64,000 bases of DNA from Rhynchonema sp. JSB1_4 (Eukaryota > Nematoda > Chromadorea > Monhysterida > Xyalidae), in contig JASAMV010002757.1 in assembly GCA_030248065.1 (NCBI GenBank), forward strand, positions 1-64,000, written 5' to 3'. The translations under genes and the position numbers were made by a program. Below the pieces are notes generated by a model, which saw only the letters and a list, made by a program, of their open reading frames with translations, searched no databases and was not told the origin of the DNA. This document shows positions 1 to 10,688 of this stretch, piece by piece. Every line of letters starts with the position of its first letter. Positions within the stretch are counted from its first letter, which is position 1.

Positions 1-534
1 GTCAGTGGAAAAGTTCTCTTTAGTGTCCCTCAAAACATACCTTATTAATATGATTTCTGAAATTTGATTCTTCAAGAAACCAATTTTTTGGGGTCCGGAA
101 TAAAAACAAGTGATTTTTTAAAAAAAAATTTCGAAAAGGTTTTTTTAAAAAAGTTCGATAATAAAAATTTTTTTTTAATCCAACCCTGGTCACGACCCCT
201 TTAATGAATACTTCGGAAAAACTCTCGTTGAGCCAGTTCAGTGATGTTTCGTCGGATATGATGAAATCCAAAAAAATGTACCCTACGATTATTTGTCAAT
301 TGACACAAACTGTGTTTTTTGGCAATAACGAGGGGTACCAGCGGCGCATAGGATTCAAATCACAAGCATTCCATTTTTCCAAATTCACATTGCTAGAGAC
401 CTCTCGGCCTGATTTCCACCGACGGTGTTACCTATGTATAATTCGAAATTTGGTATGCAAGACCAATAATATTTTTTAGTCACACAAGTTTCTTTCTGGC
501 CAGGTCCAGAGAATGCCAGTCACACTCACATAAA

Positions 535-748
535 GGGTGGAATTTTCGAAACGGTGTAAAGGTCAGTTGGGCGTAAAGGTCGGTGTAAAGTTCGGTCGGC
601 GTAGTTCGGTGTAAACGTGAAACATTTCCTGTTATTAACGTGGAATGTTTCAAGTTTACACCGAGGTCTATTACACTGAGCTGTCGACCGAGCTTTCCAC
701 CGACCTTTACACCCAACTGACCTTTACACCGTTTCGAAAATATCACCC
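535..748. mobile_element. Foldback MITE, family N, copy 1
   Basis: This 214-bp palindrome has arms of about 45 bp that read ATTTTCGAAACGGTGTAAAG then GGTCAGTTGGGCGTAAAGG. It ends 47 bases before the kelch gene's first candidate exon. A second, interrupted copy is at 46141-46601. Confidence 0.8.
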
Positions 749-795
749 AATGAAACACAGTTGGTTGATTTGACCTTTCGCAACTTTTTTTTCAG

Positions 796-908
796 CATGA
801 CTGCGGTGTCGGTGTCCGCATCGGGGCCAATTTCGCCGGGGGTCGGGTACCCGCGGTCACACGCTGTGGACGAAATGTCGACAATTCGTTCATCGTGTTT
901 GCGTTCAG
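796..908 (+). CDS. Probable upstream exon of the kelch gene
   Basis: The stretch has a strong acceptor (a long T run ending in ttcag at 795) and a consensus donor (gtgagt at 909). Two frames are open. In the first, starting HDCGVGVRIGANFAGG, the exon leaves two bases and joins in frame to an acceptor at 2138, which extends the next exon to 2139-2374. In the second, an ATG at 797 opens MTAVSVSASG and would join an acceptor at 2158. The first reads more like a folded domain, with many Gly, Val and Asn and pyrimidine-rich third positions. The second would supply a start codon. The sequence alone does not decide. Confidence 0.4.
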
Positions 909-3900
909 GTGAGTATCCATGGACCGGTTCTTCAATCAAAGTCACCTCACACAATTGACTAATATCAAACTTGGTGATCGGATCATTTTGGATGCACAAG
1001 GCATTACAACTTGACAACATCGTGTGACAACATTTTCGTTTTGTCAACATCTTGTGTGAATGGATCGCAGGCACACCTTGCAAGGCATTACATGACTCAT
1101 GCATGTGTCCTTATTTCGCGTAAACTTTTCACAACCTTTATTCTACCGCATCAGGAACCCACTGTTCAAACCGCCTACAGTTCTTCACATCAGTGAAACG
1201 AGGCCGATAACACCCGATCATAAAAAAGGTAAAACAATCCAAACGTAAAACAAGTTGGCGGGAATGATTATTGTGCGACGGTTCGGCCCCGGGGCACAGG
1301 TTCAGCATTTAGTTCAGCCGGCCGATTCAGGCCCAGCATATGTGACCCATTTATAGGCTTAGGCTTAGGCTCCAGCCTGAAAAACTGGGCCTGAAAAGGT
1401 CGGGCCTGAACTTCCGGGCCTGAAAAGTCGCGGAAGAGAATAATGACCGCCGAAATGGTCAGACCCGCAGTTCAAATAATTAATGTGAGTCCGCGCTTCC
1501 TTTCTTCGGTTAATCGCACTTTTGCTTTAATCGCACTTTTGCTTACCGTATATATTTCCACATGGAACTCCCAAGTAGGGCGTTCGAGAGATTTAGGTGG
1601 AAAATTTTCCTTCAGAGTATGGTCGCGGAAAAATCGGTTCTTTATATTTTGTGGAAAAAAATTTCCAGAGGATCAATTTACAGTGCAGGGTGTCAGGTAA
1701 CAGCTACAGGGTATTTTGACCCCAAAAACTGGTGTCGCAAAAGCACAGTGCAAACGCACGATGTGCTGTCTAAGACTTAGAAACTGCTCAAAACCTCCAG
1801 TTTATATTGGTTTTCGGCACTTCGACTTTGACGAACTTCCATTACGTATATATGTATGTATGTATTCAAAAATGTATTTTTTTCCCAAAATTAGGAGAAC
1901 ATTTTATCCAATTTTTCTCTCGGAATTTAGTTTTCGATCCAAAAAATTGACCGGTTAATTTATTAAAATTTAATTTTGAATTTAATTAGATTTAATTTTT
2001 TTGTGTTCTACGAAAAAACCGTTTTTTTTCATCAACAGCTTTCCAAGGCCCCGTGGGCTCCAACAGCATCTTTCCTTCTTTATTGTCGGAGGGTCCATTT
2101 TCCAGCAACTTCCACTAAGCCCCTTGGACCTAATTCAGAAACTCAATCACTTGTTCAGCTCCAGTTCTCGTCCGAGTTCCCGTTCAGTCGTTGACTCCCG
2201 ACACAATCCTGTTGGTGCAGCATGATGCCCCCCAACTGCAACGTGTGACGATCGAATCCAATGGTGATCTGCGTGTGAGCACCGATGTTGGCATACGACC
2301 ACCAACGTACAGCAATATACCGAGACTCGTGTGGACGGGACGCACGTTGTGGTCGTTGGGGACATGGACTGGTGGTGAGTGACTGTGACAAGAGTGTTGA
2401 TGCGTTTGTCATTCGTTGTCAGCCACTTGTTTAATTCGTAGGTCTCAACAGTTACAGCGCCGGGTGCACTTTTAGGATGAAAGTCGAAGTCGGTAGCGCC
2501 CGCAACTTCGTGGTGTAAAACATGGGCAGCGCACAGCATCGCAAAACTTCTTCTGTTGCTTCGACTTTTTGCCAGTACTGTGCAAGACGAAGTTGCGTGC
2601 GTCACTGTAATAACGTGCTTGCTTGAATTGCGTGCTTGAATTGTAACCAATATTGTACACATATTGACTGACATCTTGTCAATGGAATTTGTAAACACAC
2701 TAAAACATGCGGGTTGCGCGAATCTGCGGATTTGTGGAGTGCCTCAAGGGAAAAGTTTCGTGAAGTTATATTGCAGCATGTGGGTACACTTTGGTAGCAT
2801 CATTCATGGCAGAAAAGAAAAACGACAATACAGGGCGCGCATTCGCGAGTTTGGAAAAATTGTCCCGTCCACAGGAAAAAAGTGTCAATTTTTTGGCCTC
2901 AAAAAAGGCCATTTTTGGACATTTCAGCCCTTTTTGGGCAACTTTTTTTATTAAAAAAAGCAAAATCTGAGTTTCAAAAAAAAATTTTTTTTTTAAAAAA
3001 TTTTTAATTAACCACTTTTTTGAAACAACCCTGATTCATGGCAGTGGCGGATCCAGCTTTCGGACCAAGCAGCGGGGCCAAATCTCAAAAGTCATTTTTA
3101 TCTGGTACATGTTTGATTTTTCAAATACCGTTTTTTCATCCGGTGCATGTTTATAAGTGGGAAATTTTAAGCCAAATACCGCACGAAATGTTATGAGCAT
3201 GCGCGCGTAGCGCGCGAAAATTTTGCGCTTTTTGCCCGCGTGACAGCCAAATTTTATGATGGGTGTATATGACGCGCTAACCGCGAGAATTTTTGATCTT
3301 TTAACTGTATTAGAGGGAAAATCCTGCGATATTGGGGCCTTTTTCTTCTTCTCTCCGAATTTCAGGGGCCACTTTGACCAAAGGGAGGCTTAGGCTGGGT
3401 GGATGGATCTTGTGCTTCCCTGGATCCGCCAGTGATTCATGGTTTGGTTTATCCATAATTTTGGCATCAAATGTTTTTTTGTGCAGCAAGGTGATCTCGC
3501 GCCATACCAAAGCAGATATTGGGCTTATATTACAGTGGTCAACTCAAGTGGTCGAATCAGTTCGTCAACTCACATTGTAGACTCGTCAACTCTCCCGAAT
3601 ACCGTGTATCATTCCTCGCGCTCATTTGGGGCAGCTGAGTTGACGAAGTGATTTGACCGCTTGCGTTGACTATTGTAATATTAGCCTGATGCCAACAAAG
3701 TGCAACATACTGAAACACAACAAGATCGTGAAGTGAACTGTTTTAGTGGTTGTTTTTGTATCTGCACTCCCGTTGTGTGTGAAATTGCCATTTCGCTGAC
3801 AAACAACACGCAACCGTCGACGTGTTTCCAATTGTTTGCAGATAAGCGCAAAGTCGAGCAGCTGGTCAATGGACAGTGGGTCAATCGGACGAACACAAAT

Positions 3901-6900
3901 GAAGATAGATACTACGGTGAGTGTTGAGCGACGGGTTTGAATTCCGAGACTCCGGGTCCGATATTGTGGGTCCAAGCCCAAGCCTAAACGCTCAAAATAC
4001 AGTTGACCTGGAACAGTTATGAATTCCCGGGCCCGAAAAGGTCGGGGCTGAAGATTCAGATCTGAATCCTTATGTCTGACAGCGGTCAGCAACACACATA
4101 CACACATGCAGAAAAGCTTTGTCCATCAATAGATGCTCATAAGTTCGCAGACAGTGCGAAAAGTGTGATTCTATGTGTTCTTAGGCAAAATAAACGGGTT
4201 TCAACCCTTTTCTAGCGAGTTGCTAAGATCCCATATCAGACCCGCATCGTGGGACCAACTTTGGCTGGGGTCATCACTGAAAGTCAAACTCCGTATATCG
4301 ACGTATCTCGATAAAGTAAAAATTGGTCGAAAATTTTTTGAAAAGAATGGGACCAAAAGTTGATTTTCCTTGATAATCAGGGTACTTTCCCTGAAAAATC
4401 AGGGAAAATCAAGGAAATTCAGGGTTTAAAAAAACGAAAAACGACCCAGGCGTTTTTTTTAAGAAAAAACGCCGTCGTTTTTTTTGCCCAACCCTGGTTC
4501 CGAGTGCAATTCTAGGCTGAAAGTTGAAGTCGCGTGCACGCGCGTGCACGCGACTTCCTAGTGCTAAAACATAGGGAGCGCACGGCAGCGCACGCGCAAA
4601 ACTTCGACTTTTGCCTATACTTTGCACGCGACTTCAACTTTCAGCCTAGAATTGCACCCGGTACTGTATTATTTCTCGCGCTCATTTGGGGCTCACGTAG
4701 ATATTATAGCTTGATTTGACGACTTGATTTGACGACAGTAGTATTAGTCGTTTTCACCAAGTTCAACTGAAGAAAAACGCCGCTGATCCTTTGGCGTGCT
4801 CTGTAGGCCTCCGCAGGTTACTCAGTTTATAGTAATGTAATCATGTCATGTCGTCACATTTCATCGTCAAACCACATGTATTATTTTCGCGCTCATTTGG
4901 GACTCATGTATTATTGCTTGTTATACGTAGTTTATAACTGCGAGTTTTGATTGAAGACGACGAAACAGTAAACTTTCCATATTGACCAAATTTGCGTCAT
5001 TGTATCGTCATGTCTCCTTGACAAAGCAAGGTTGTCTATTGCACCGTATAATATACCTGCGCAGTCATTTGTGACTAATTTGCAACATTGCGGTTCTCAT
5101 ATTTAAAAAAAAGGTTTTCCAAGCACAGTATCTACATATGTACATATGTACGTATGTACATGACACATTTTGTAAAACACTTGTAAATAAAGGCTTGATA
5201 GGTGTGAAGTAAGTGTTATCCCGGAGTTTTCCTTCCATACCCCATCCCCGAATATGCCCAGGGATTCCAGATAGAGCCATTCTACGTTATTTGGGATTTA
5301 TATTTCAAAGACCTGACTCAAAATAACATGAATTTAAACGTTTATCACAGATTGGCTTTAAGGAGTTTCCAAAAAAAGTGTCTCTGTTTGGGAAAAAAAT
5401 ATTCTTAATAAAACATTGGATTTTTGCACTTTTTCCGACCAGAGCCCCTGGGGCTCTATACGGAAAACAAGGTACTATGTGGCATTCTCATAAAATTGCA
5501 AAGTCCCAATCAAGCGAAATTGTGAATTTCACGTCTGTACAACTTTCGCATCCATATAAATTTCCATGTTCTGAATGCTCGCGGACATTAACAGCTGAAG
5601 TGTTGACCACGCAGTCAATCTTGAGTTCCAAAATCCTTTCGTTGTGTTCTGTGTGAAACATTACCCAGTATAAGTTACATTACCCATTATCACATCCAGA
5701 TGCATTCCCCCTGTGTTGCAGCTGGTGCCGGCTATCTGCCCAACGACGGCCTGTTGTTCGCATGTGGCTGTTGGCGGAGTGGTGACTGCAGTCGATCGTG
5801 CGAGTTCCGCAACGTGACCAACAACAACGACGGTGCTGCCTGGCAGACACGACCACTGCCCCAGGAATGGTGCTTCGAGGACATCGCATCCGTCGTGTAC
5901 AAGGTGGGTTTGCGATGTTGCTGATGTTTCACACATATGTAGACTGGTATGCTTCCTTTTGTTTTTTTGAATGTTAAAGTTTTGCTTGAAAAAGTGAAGT
6001 TTACTTTCGAGTGTGGAAAGACCACCGTCTGCGTGTAAGACAGCTAAGACTAAATACTGTACCGTATGTCCTCTAACAGAATCCCTGGTTTCTATTTTTT
6101 TCAGCCACCCTCTGACCATGGGGCTTCTATTAGAGGGGCTTCTACTGGAATGGGGCTTGTATTTTTCCCGGACATTGTTACTCGAGTGAGCTGTCTACCT
6201 TAATGATAAAGCAAACATTGAGCACTTGGGAAGCGAAATATGTAGACTTGAAGCTCGATATAACCGTTTCAACAGCGCAAAAGTCATTTGGTGCACATTC
6301 AATAGCTCAGAAGTGCTTGATAAAACACGTCACACTGTGAATATTGGCACAAAATGTTTGGGGGCTTCTATTGGGGGGGCTTCTACTAGAGGGGCGCTGC
6401 AATTGTAATTAAAGGAAATACGGTAGGCTGATAAAAGATTTAAAATTATGGGCTTTCTTGCACCACGACATTTGGTGCACCACTGTACCTGACAAAAAAT
6501 GTGGTCGATTTCAAACTTGGTGATCGGATGTGACACGCTTTGGTGGCGCGCGATTCCTGCACGTAACTAATGTTTCAATAACTGCGCGCAGGTCGCTGCA
6601 AATGCAATACAAATTTGTTCGTAGTGTTCGTTATGTTCGCGACGAACGAGTACAACTTCAACTTTAGGGATACCAGGAGACTTACTGAAGCCACTGATTT
6701 CACCCAGCTTAATAGTTACTCATTTTAGGTCCGTGAACGTCTTTAAGGGCGAACTTAGGTTAAATCAGGAATCCGGAACCCGGAAATAATTTGCACGCAA
6801 AAATATAAAACATTTCTGGGCTCCGGAATTATTTCCGGAAAACGCAAGAATTTGCATGTATAAATTGTGCGTTTTCCGGAAATATTTCCGGATTCCGATT

Positions 6901-9900
6901 TCCGGATTTAACCTAAGCCCGCCCTTACGCTGGACGAAATTAGTGGCATCACTAAATATCTTAATATCCGTAATTCAAAAAGGTCACGTGAGCAAACCAA
7001 TGCAAATCACATCATCCGACCCGATCCAATCACCAAGTTTGATTCCGCTCCATAAGTTTTCTGCGCTTTTTGCAAGGGTTAATCAACGTTGGGTTTCTAA
7101 ATGATAGCGGACAAAACAGCCTGTGAAAAAAGCGGTCCATGCTTTTTATCAGGCTTGCATCTGGACTTGGCTTGGGCCTGGGCTTTAACTTGGGACTAGT
7201 ATTCCGCGACTCTTCAGGCCCGACCTCTACAGGTCCAGTTTTTCACGCGCGGCCGATTCAGGCCCAGCTTATTTGACCCATTTATGGGCTTATCTAAATA
7301 ATGGCTGGGCCTGAACCTGTGCGCCGGGATTGAACCGTCGCACGATATGGGATTAGGCTCAGGCTTGAGCACACGCCTTTTCAATCACACATTTCTTTGA
7401 GCGGCCGCTGTTTTTTGCCCCGCTGCTTTTTCCACCGCTGTTTTGTCCGCCACACTCACTGCATGCTGCACGAAACGTTTATTTAGTAATCGTATACCAA
7501 ATAAGTCGCCCACCCGAATAGTTCCCCACTGGAGAAGTACATATTCGCAAGTTGTCGCATAAAACCTCTGGTGATTTATTTGGGAAATAAATTTTTTCAG
7601 TGTCTCATGAAGAGCAAAAATTTGATCAGGTAGTGCATCACTTTTGCATAAACCGTCGTCGTTACTTAACGTAAAACGTTGGCCTAGTGCTATGGAAACC
7701 ATAACTACAAAGCTTGTACATCGTGAAACTGACTCAGTACTTTAGTGAATAACTCATCGTACGTGACAGAGAAAATCTAGACCGTTGGTCACTATTGCCG
7801 CAAAATTCCGAATAACGCCGCCTCAGTGGCGGTTTTATTCGGCAGTTTGCGAATCGGGAAATTTTTTTTTCAAAATTTCAAGAACGAAACCCAAAAAAAT
7901 CCACGGGGGATTTAATTTTTCACTCCCCAGTAAGTGGAACTTTCTTGCGGCCAAGGTCGACAGTGTTCCGAGCAGTTACCCACCTACGTATCACGTCCGC
8001 AGATTTCGTAAAATGTTGTTTGGTCCCTCGCTACTGTTGTCAACCGTCACGTCCACATGCTGAGTTTTCCAAACAAAGAATGCCCGCGAGGGCTGCTCTG
8101 ATTGCAAACATTTTGTGAAGAGACCCATTTTTTACCACCATCCGAGTGGAGCCCTCTGGGTTTTTACATGGATGCCTGCGTTGGGAACATCTGTGCATGT
8201 GCATTCACATTCAGCACCAAATGGAGGACAGACACACAACCAAGCACCATCCAACAACACATGTGTGCATTGCAGGACAACATCTACGTGTCGGGTGGTG
8301 CGGACTGCAGTGGCACTCTCACCAATCGAATGGTGCGATACGATCAGGGCACGGACAAGTGGACGTCGTTGAGGGCGATGGCGACACGGATGTGGGGACA
8401 TGCAATGGTGGTGGACGGGGAGACGATCGTGGTGAGTGGACAATGAATGGGGGTTGGGGTGAGATGATTGTTGGTTTGTTTCATTGGATCAATGAAGGGA
8501 CCACGTCGGGCGATATTAAAGTACATTGGTGTGTACTTTATTATCATGCGGCACACCACACGGAACAAAACAAAAAACTGATTTGATTTGATTTTGATTT
8601 TTTACATTTGACTTGGGGATGAGGTCAACAAAGCTCAAACATGTTAAGATTCTGAATACATCCCCAAGCACATTTTACCGGGGTTTTCCTTATGGTTACA
8701 GTAGCTCGTCCTGGAACACATACGCTGTCGGGAACAATTTTTTTCCAAAATCCGGACAAAATCACAGGCGTTCAACAAACCGGAGTTTTCCAGTTACGCC
8801 CCCCCCCGAAAAATGTTTCAAATAGAGCCCCAAGGAGCTCTATTCGGGATTTTTTTGGTTCTGGTGCCCTATTTATGGTGTAAATGTACCTATCAAAAAC
8901 AAACAAACGATTTTACATGATAATTCGTACTTTTTTAGTCAAAATTTTTGCCCTTCATACATATGCAACCAAAATACAGTTTATACCAAGCATCTATAAG
9001 ACACTAAAACGTGTTGTAATCAGAATTGAAGCATATTCGAAAAGTACAAAAAATTTAAATCGTCTCTATTCTGAAGAGGGCTCTATGGGACTCCATGACG
9101 CTCTATTTGGGAATAAAAAAAATAAATTTCAAATTCCCTCCCATTGCCGAATAGAGCCCCAGCGACTGCAACCGGAAAACTCCGGTAAATTGAATTCAGT
9201 TGCTGATAAAACAGCGGTGGAAATAAGACGCTGGAAACACGCAACGAATAAAACAGCGACTGAGAAAACCACGGTGAAAAACAGCGTGTGCAATAACAAC
9301 GATGAAAAAAACAGCTGGGTCCGAAATGCGATTGCGTTCTTATCAAAATGGTCCCCCTACTCATTTACTGTGCTTGCTTGCTTGCGCGAAACCCGGTTCG
9401 GCCCAAGTTAAGCTTAGTCGTCCCGAGTTGTGCTGGCTCGGAATTTCGGAACCCACTGCCTTTTTCCTCCGCTGTTTTTTTCAATCTTCATTTTCCCCCG
9501 CTGTTTCATCCGCACATTTTGAATTAATTATCCCGGTTTGCTGAAATCCTTTCACCAGCCAAGTAGCAACTCTAATTTTAATCCTCCACCGATATCAACC
9601 CATTCCCTTCAATTTCAGGCATGTGGTGGATATGATGGTAGTGGTCGGCTGTCCACCTGCGAGCGCTACCACCCATCCAACAACAGCTGGTCGCCGATGG
9701 CCGACATGCCACTGCCATTGGTCATTCATCACATGTTTGCACTGCCGGACGGACGCTTGGTGGTGATCGGGGGTGTGACGAATGGGGGCAACAACAACCA
9801 GGTGTTTGTGTGGTCGAATGGCGGCTGGACGACCGCAGCCACAACCATCGACAATCGGGATGACCATGGACTGATCAGTGCGGTGTTGGTGCCGAGTGAT

Positions 9901-9912
9901 GTGCTGCTGTGA
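796..9912 (+). CDS. Kelch-repeat protein, multi-exon gene model
   Basis: This is a spliced gene for a kelch-type beta-propeller protein. The firm part is five exons (2188-2374, 3842-3916, 5722-5903, 8276-8431, 9619-9912). They join in one frame for 894 nt, giving 297 residues and a TGA stop. Intron phases are 1, 1, 0 and 0. Kelch signatures are GG pairs preceded by hydrophobic residues (YVSGGAD, VACGGYD, VVIGGVT) and spaced tyrosine and tryptophan (MVRYDQGTDKWTSLRAMA; CERYHPSNNSWSPMADMPL). Only about two to three blades are clear, mostly after residue 140. A propeller usually needs five to seven, so more blades may be divergent or lie to the left. An upstream exon at 796-908 probably belongs to the gene, which gives 352 codons. 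No BTB, BACK, F-box or membrane segment is visible. Kelch domains generally bind proteins; the partner cannot be told. Introns are 1.2-2.4 kb and full of MITEs. The gene start is not established. Confidence 0.8.
1274..1435. repeat. Dispersed repeat, family M, copy 1
   Basis: It is built from GGGCCTGAA and AGGCCCAGC blocks: GGCCGATTCAGGCCCAGC, then GGGCCTGAAAAGGTCGGGCC. The same order recurs at 7199-7350 (inverted) and 24783-24930, and loosely at 3940-4070. Confidence 0.75.
2188..2374 (+). CDS. Kelch gene exon A
   Basis: The exon follows a ttcag acceptor at 2187 and ends at gtgagt (2375). It encodes SLTPDTILLVQHD and continues through RLVWTGRTLWSLGTWTG. The pattern of strand-like segments with Trp suits a propeller blade. 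The frame is open back to 2134, so acceptors at 2138 or 2158 would lengthen it. It ends in phase 1. Confidence 0.7.
2462..2625. mobile_element. Foldback MITE, family D, diverged copy
   Basis: GGGTGCACTTTTAGGATGAA at the left and the inner TAAAACATGGGCAGCGCAC match the element at 4503. The right arm is eroded, so the right boundary is approximate. Confidence 0.6.
2860..3033. repeat. Degenerate A/T-homopolymer repeat ending CAACCCTG
   Basis: This AT-rich stretch has long A and T runs and ends in CAACCCTG, like the right end of family A. The core of family A is not recognisable, so it is probably a diverged relative. A similar stretch ending CCAACCCTG lies at about 95-187. Confidence 0.4.
3042..3434. 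mobile_element. hAT-type MITE, family B (CAGTGGCGGATCCAG ends), copy 1
   Basis: The 393-bp element starts CAGTGGCGGATCCAG and ends CTGGATCCGCCAGTG. It is flanked by a perfect 8-bp duplication ATTCATGG (3034-3041, 3435-3442). The interior has CpG-rich GCGCGC motifs and a GGCCACTTTGACCAAAGGG segment near the right end. It sits in an intron of the kelch gene. Confidence 0.92.
3522..3686. mobile_element. Foldback MITE, family L
   Basis: Inverted arms of about 45 bp start GGCTTATATTACAGTGGTC, with the inverse at the right (GACTATTGTAATATTAGCC). Fragments of the family, with TTGACGAC and CGCGCTCATTTGGG, lie at about 4670-4745, 4885-4905 and 18690-18720. Confidence 0.75.
3842..3916 (+). CDS. Kelch gene exon B
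   Basis: This 75-nt exon lies between an acceptor attgtttgcag and a donor gtgagt. Joined to exon A it reads DKRKVEQLVNGQWVNRTNT. It starts and ends in phase 1, so it could be skipped without a frameshift. Reading continues in frame into exon C. Confidence 0.7.
4165..4496. mobile_element. hAT-type MITE, family A, 5'-truncated copy
   Basis: This copy matches the right two-thirds of the full-length copies, from TTCTATGTG through the TTTCCCTGAAAAATCAGGG core to the GCCCAACCCTG end. The left end is missing. It lies in an intron of the kelch gene. Confidence 0.85.
4503..4658. mobile_element. Foldback MITE, family D, copy 1
   Basis: Inverted arms of about 33 bp read GTGCAATTCTAGGCTGAAAG then TTGAAGTCGCG. 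The centre holds alternating GCACGCG motifs. It directly follows the truncated hAT MITE ending at 4496. Confidence 0.8.
5722..5903 (+). CDS. Kelch gene exon C
   Basis: This 182-nt exon runs from a gtgttgcag acceptor to a gtgggt donor. It encodes a Cys-rich stretch (CGCWRSGDCSRSCEF) followed by AAWQTRPLPQEWCFED and IASVVYK. The last part is the start of a kelch blade completed by exon D. The five Cys residues close together are unusual for an intracellular kelch domain and may point to disulfides. Confidence 0.8.
6059..6426. repeat. Repeat pair with TACCGTAT ends
   Basis: TACCGTATGTCC at the left faces GGAAATACGGTA at the right. Inside, GGGGCTTCTATTAGAGGGGC at 6120 recurs in direct orientation as GGGGCTTCTATTGGGGGGGC near 6360. 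It may be a MITE with a duplicated subterminal block. Confidence 0.45.
6746..6925. mobile_element. Foldback MITE, family J (TA target)
   Basis: This 180-bp element has inverted ends AGGGCGAACTTAGGTTAAAT and the inverse, with further TTTCCGGA motifs inside. It is flanked by TA on both sides (6744-6745, 6926-6927), as for Tc1/mariner-type insertion. Confidence 0.8.
7104..7452. mobile_element. Element with AGCGGACAAAACAGC ends, copy 1
   Basis: ATAGCGGACAAAACAGC at the left faces the inverse CCGCTGTTTTGTCCGCC at the right. A family M repeat (7199-7350) lies inside. Single motifs of the same kind are at about 30784 and 46050. Confidence 0.55.
7199..7350. repeat. Dispersed repeat, family M, copy 2 (inverted)
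   Basis: Read on the minus strand it gives GCGACGGTTC, GCACAGGTTCAGGCCCAGCC and AGGTCGGGCCTGAAGAGTCG in the same order as the copy at 1274. Confidence 0.75.
8276..8431 (+). CDS. Kelch gene exon D (kelch blade)
   Basis: This 156-nt, phase 0-0 exon runs from a cattgcag acceptor to a gtgagt donor. It encodes DNIYVSGGADCSG, then RMVRYDQGTDKWTSLRAMA, then WGHAMVVDGETIV. This is the classic kelch order: hydrophobic strand, GG, Tyr, Trp, then the next strand. It is one of the two clearest blades. Confidence 0.85.
8678..9185. mobile_element. MITE, family O (CCGGAGTTTTCC ends), copy 1
   Basis: The element starts CCGGGGTTTTCC after TTTA and ends GGAAAACTCCGG before TAAA, about 508 bp. It carries inner inverted blocks around AGAGCCCCAAGGAGCTCTAT. 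TA at both edges fits a TA target. It lies in an intron of the kelch gene. Confidence 0.7.
9201..9514. mobile_element. Element with AGCGGACAAAACAGC ends, copy 2
   Basis: TGCTGATAAAACAGCGGTGG at the left faces the inverse CCCGCTGTTTCATCCGCA at the right. It lies just before the terminal kelch exon and just after the family O element. Confidence 0.55.
9619..9912 (+). CDS. Kelch gene terminal exon E
   Basis: This last exon follows an aatttcag acceptor and ends at TGA (9910-9912). It encodes ACGGYDGSGRLS, then CERYHPSNNSWSPMADMPL, then HHMFALPDGRLVVIGGVTN. These form one full kelch blade and the start of the next. A 40-residue tail ends in VLVPSDVLL. I see no canonical AATAAA in the 300 bases after the stop; the site may be a variant or lie beyond the MITE cluster. 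Confidence 0.85.
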   Translation, partial: ACGGYDGSGRLSTCERYHPSNNSWSPMADMPLPLVIHHMFALPDGRLVVIGGVTNGGNNNQVFVWSNGGWTTAATTIDNRDDHGLISAVLVPSDVLL

Positions 9913-10240
9913 TTGGGATTGGTGGTGGTTGAAGTTTGGGTTTTATTTTATTTGTTAGTCTTTAGATCGTTTTCCTGTTGATTTCTTCTATAACGGCGGT
10001 CACAGACAAGGTAGCGCAATATTTCAAGACTTTGTGGAATCCACACCGTTGTTTGTCTGTGGCCGGCATCTCATCGATTTTCGACTCGCTTTTGTAAAAC
10101 GACAACTTTTTGTGATTTTTTGTGGGTGTGGGCTTGCGTAAAGCAAAACAAATAGCTTGTTTTCTCGAAAAATCTTGATGTTGAGCAGTTAGAAAGTAGC
10201 AAACATCTTTTGTGCTTGATATCCATATTAACATGGTATG

Positions 10241-10435
10241 TATAACTGCAAACTACACCAACACGAGCCCGATTTCGAAGGTGGTGTGTGTATCGAAACA
10301 AATAGAAAGAGAAAATCATCATGCTCCACTTTGTATTGGTCAACGTGCAACATTTCCCGAATCAGCAGTCACGTCAGAATGTTTCACTATCCTGCCAGCG
10401 CAAAATCGAGTTAATGTTGATGTAGTTTGATTATA
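10241..10435. mobile_element. Foldback MITE, family E, copy 1
   Basis: The arms begin AAACTACACCAACACGAGC on the left and end with the inverse on the right (TGATGTAGTTTG), each about 40 bp. Flanking TATA suggests a TA target. The interior matches the copy at 48441 in inverse orientation. Confidence 0.8.
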
Positions 10436-10456
10436 AATTGTATTTCGACATAGTGT

Positions 10457-10559
10457 ATAAACCCACTCAGTGATGTTTGGAGCGGGCTGGGTCGACGCCA
10501 TTCCAAACGAATGTTTCAGGCATTCCAGCCCGCTCCAAACAGCGCTGAATGGGGTTTAT
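10457..10559. mobile_element. Short palindromic MITE
   Basis: This 103-bp foldback starts ATAAACCCACTCAG with GTTTGGAGCGGGCTGG further in, and has the inverse on the right (CCAGCCCGCTCCAAAC then GGGGTTTAT). TA lies at both edges. Confidence 0.75.
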
Positions 10560-10688
10560 GCAATATGTCTCAGGATAATCAACAGACTATTATGACTATT
10601 ATGAGGTGCATATGAATAACCGTTTGCTGTTTCGCTCATAAATGCTTACATAGCAGATGACGGTGTTCTTCGCACTATGCCCCGAGAT

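Noticed and set aside
5661..6119. Minus-strand frame of 152 codons
   Set aside because: It overlaps kelch exon C on the opposite strand, where the plus strand has matching splice sites and kelch sequence.
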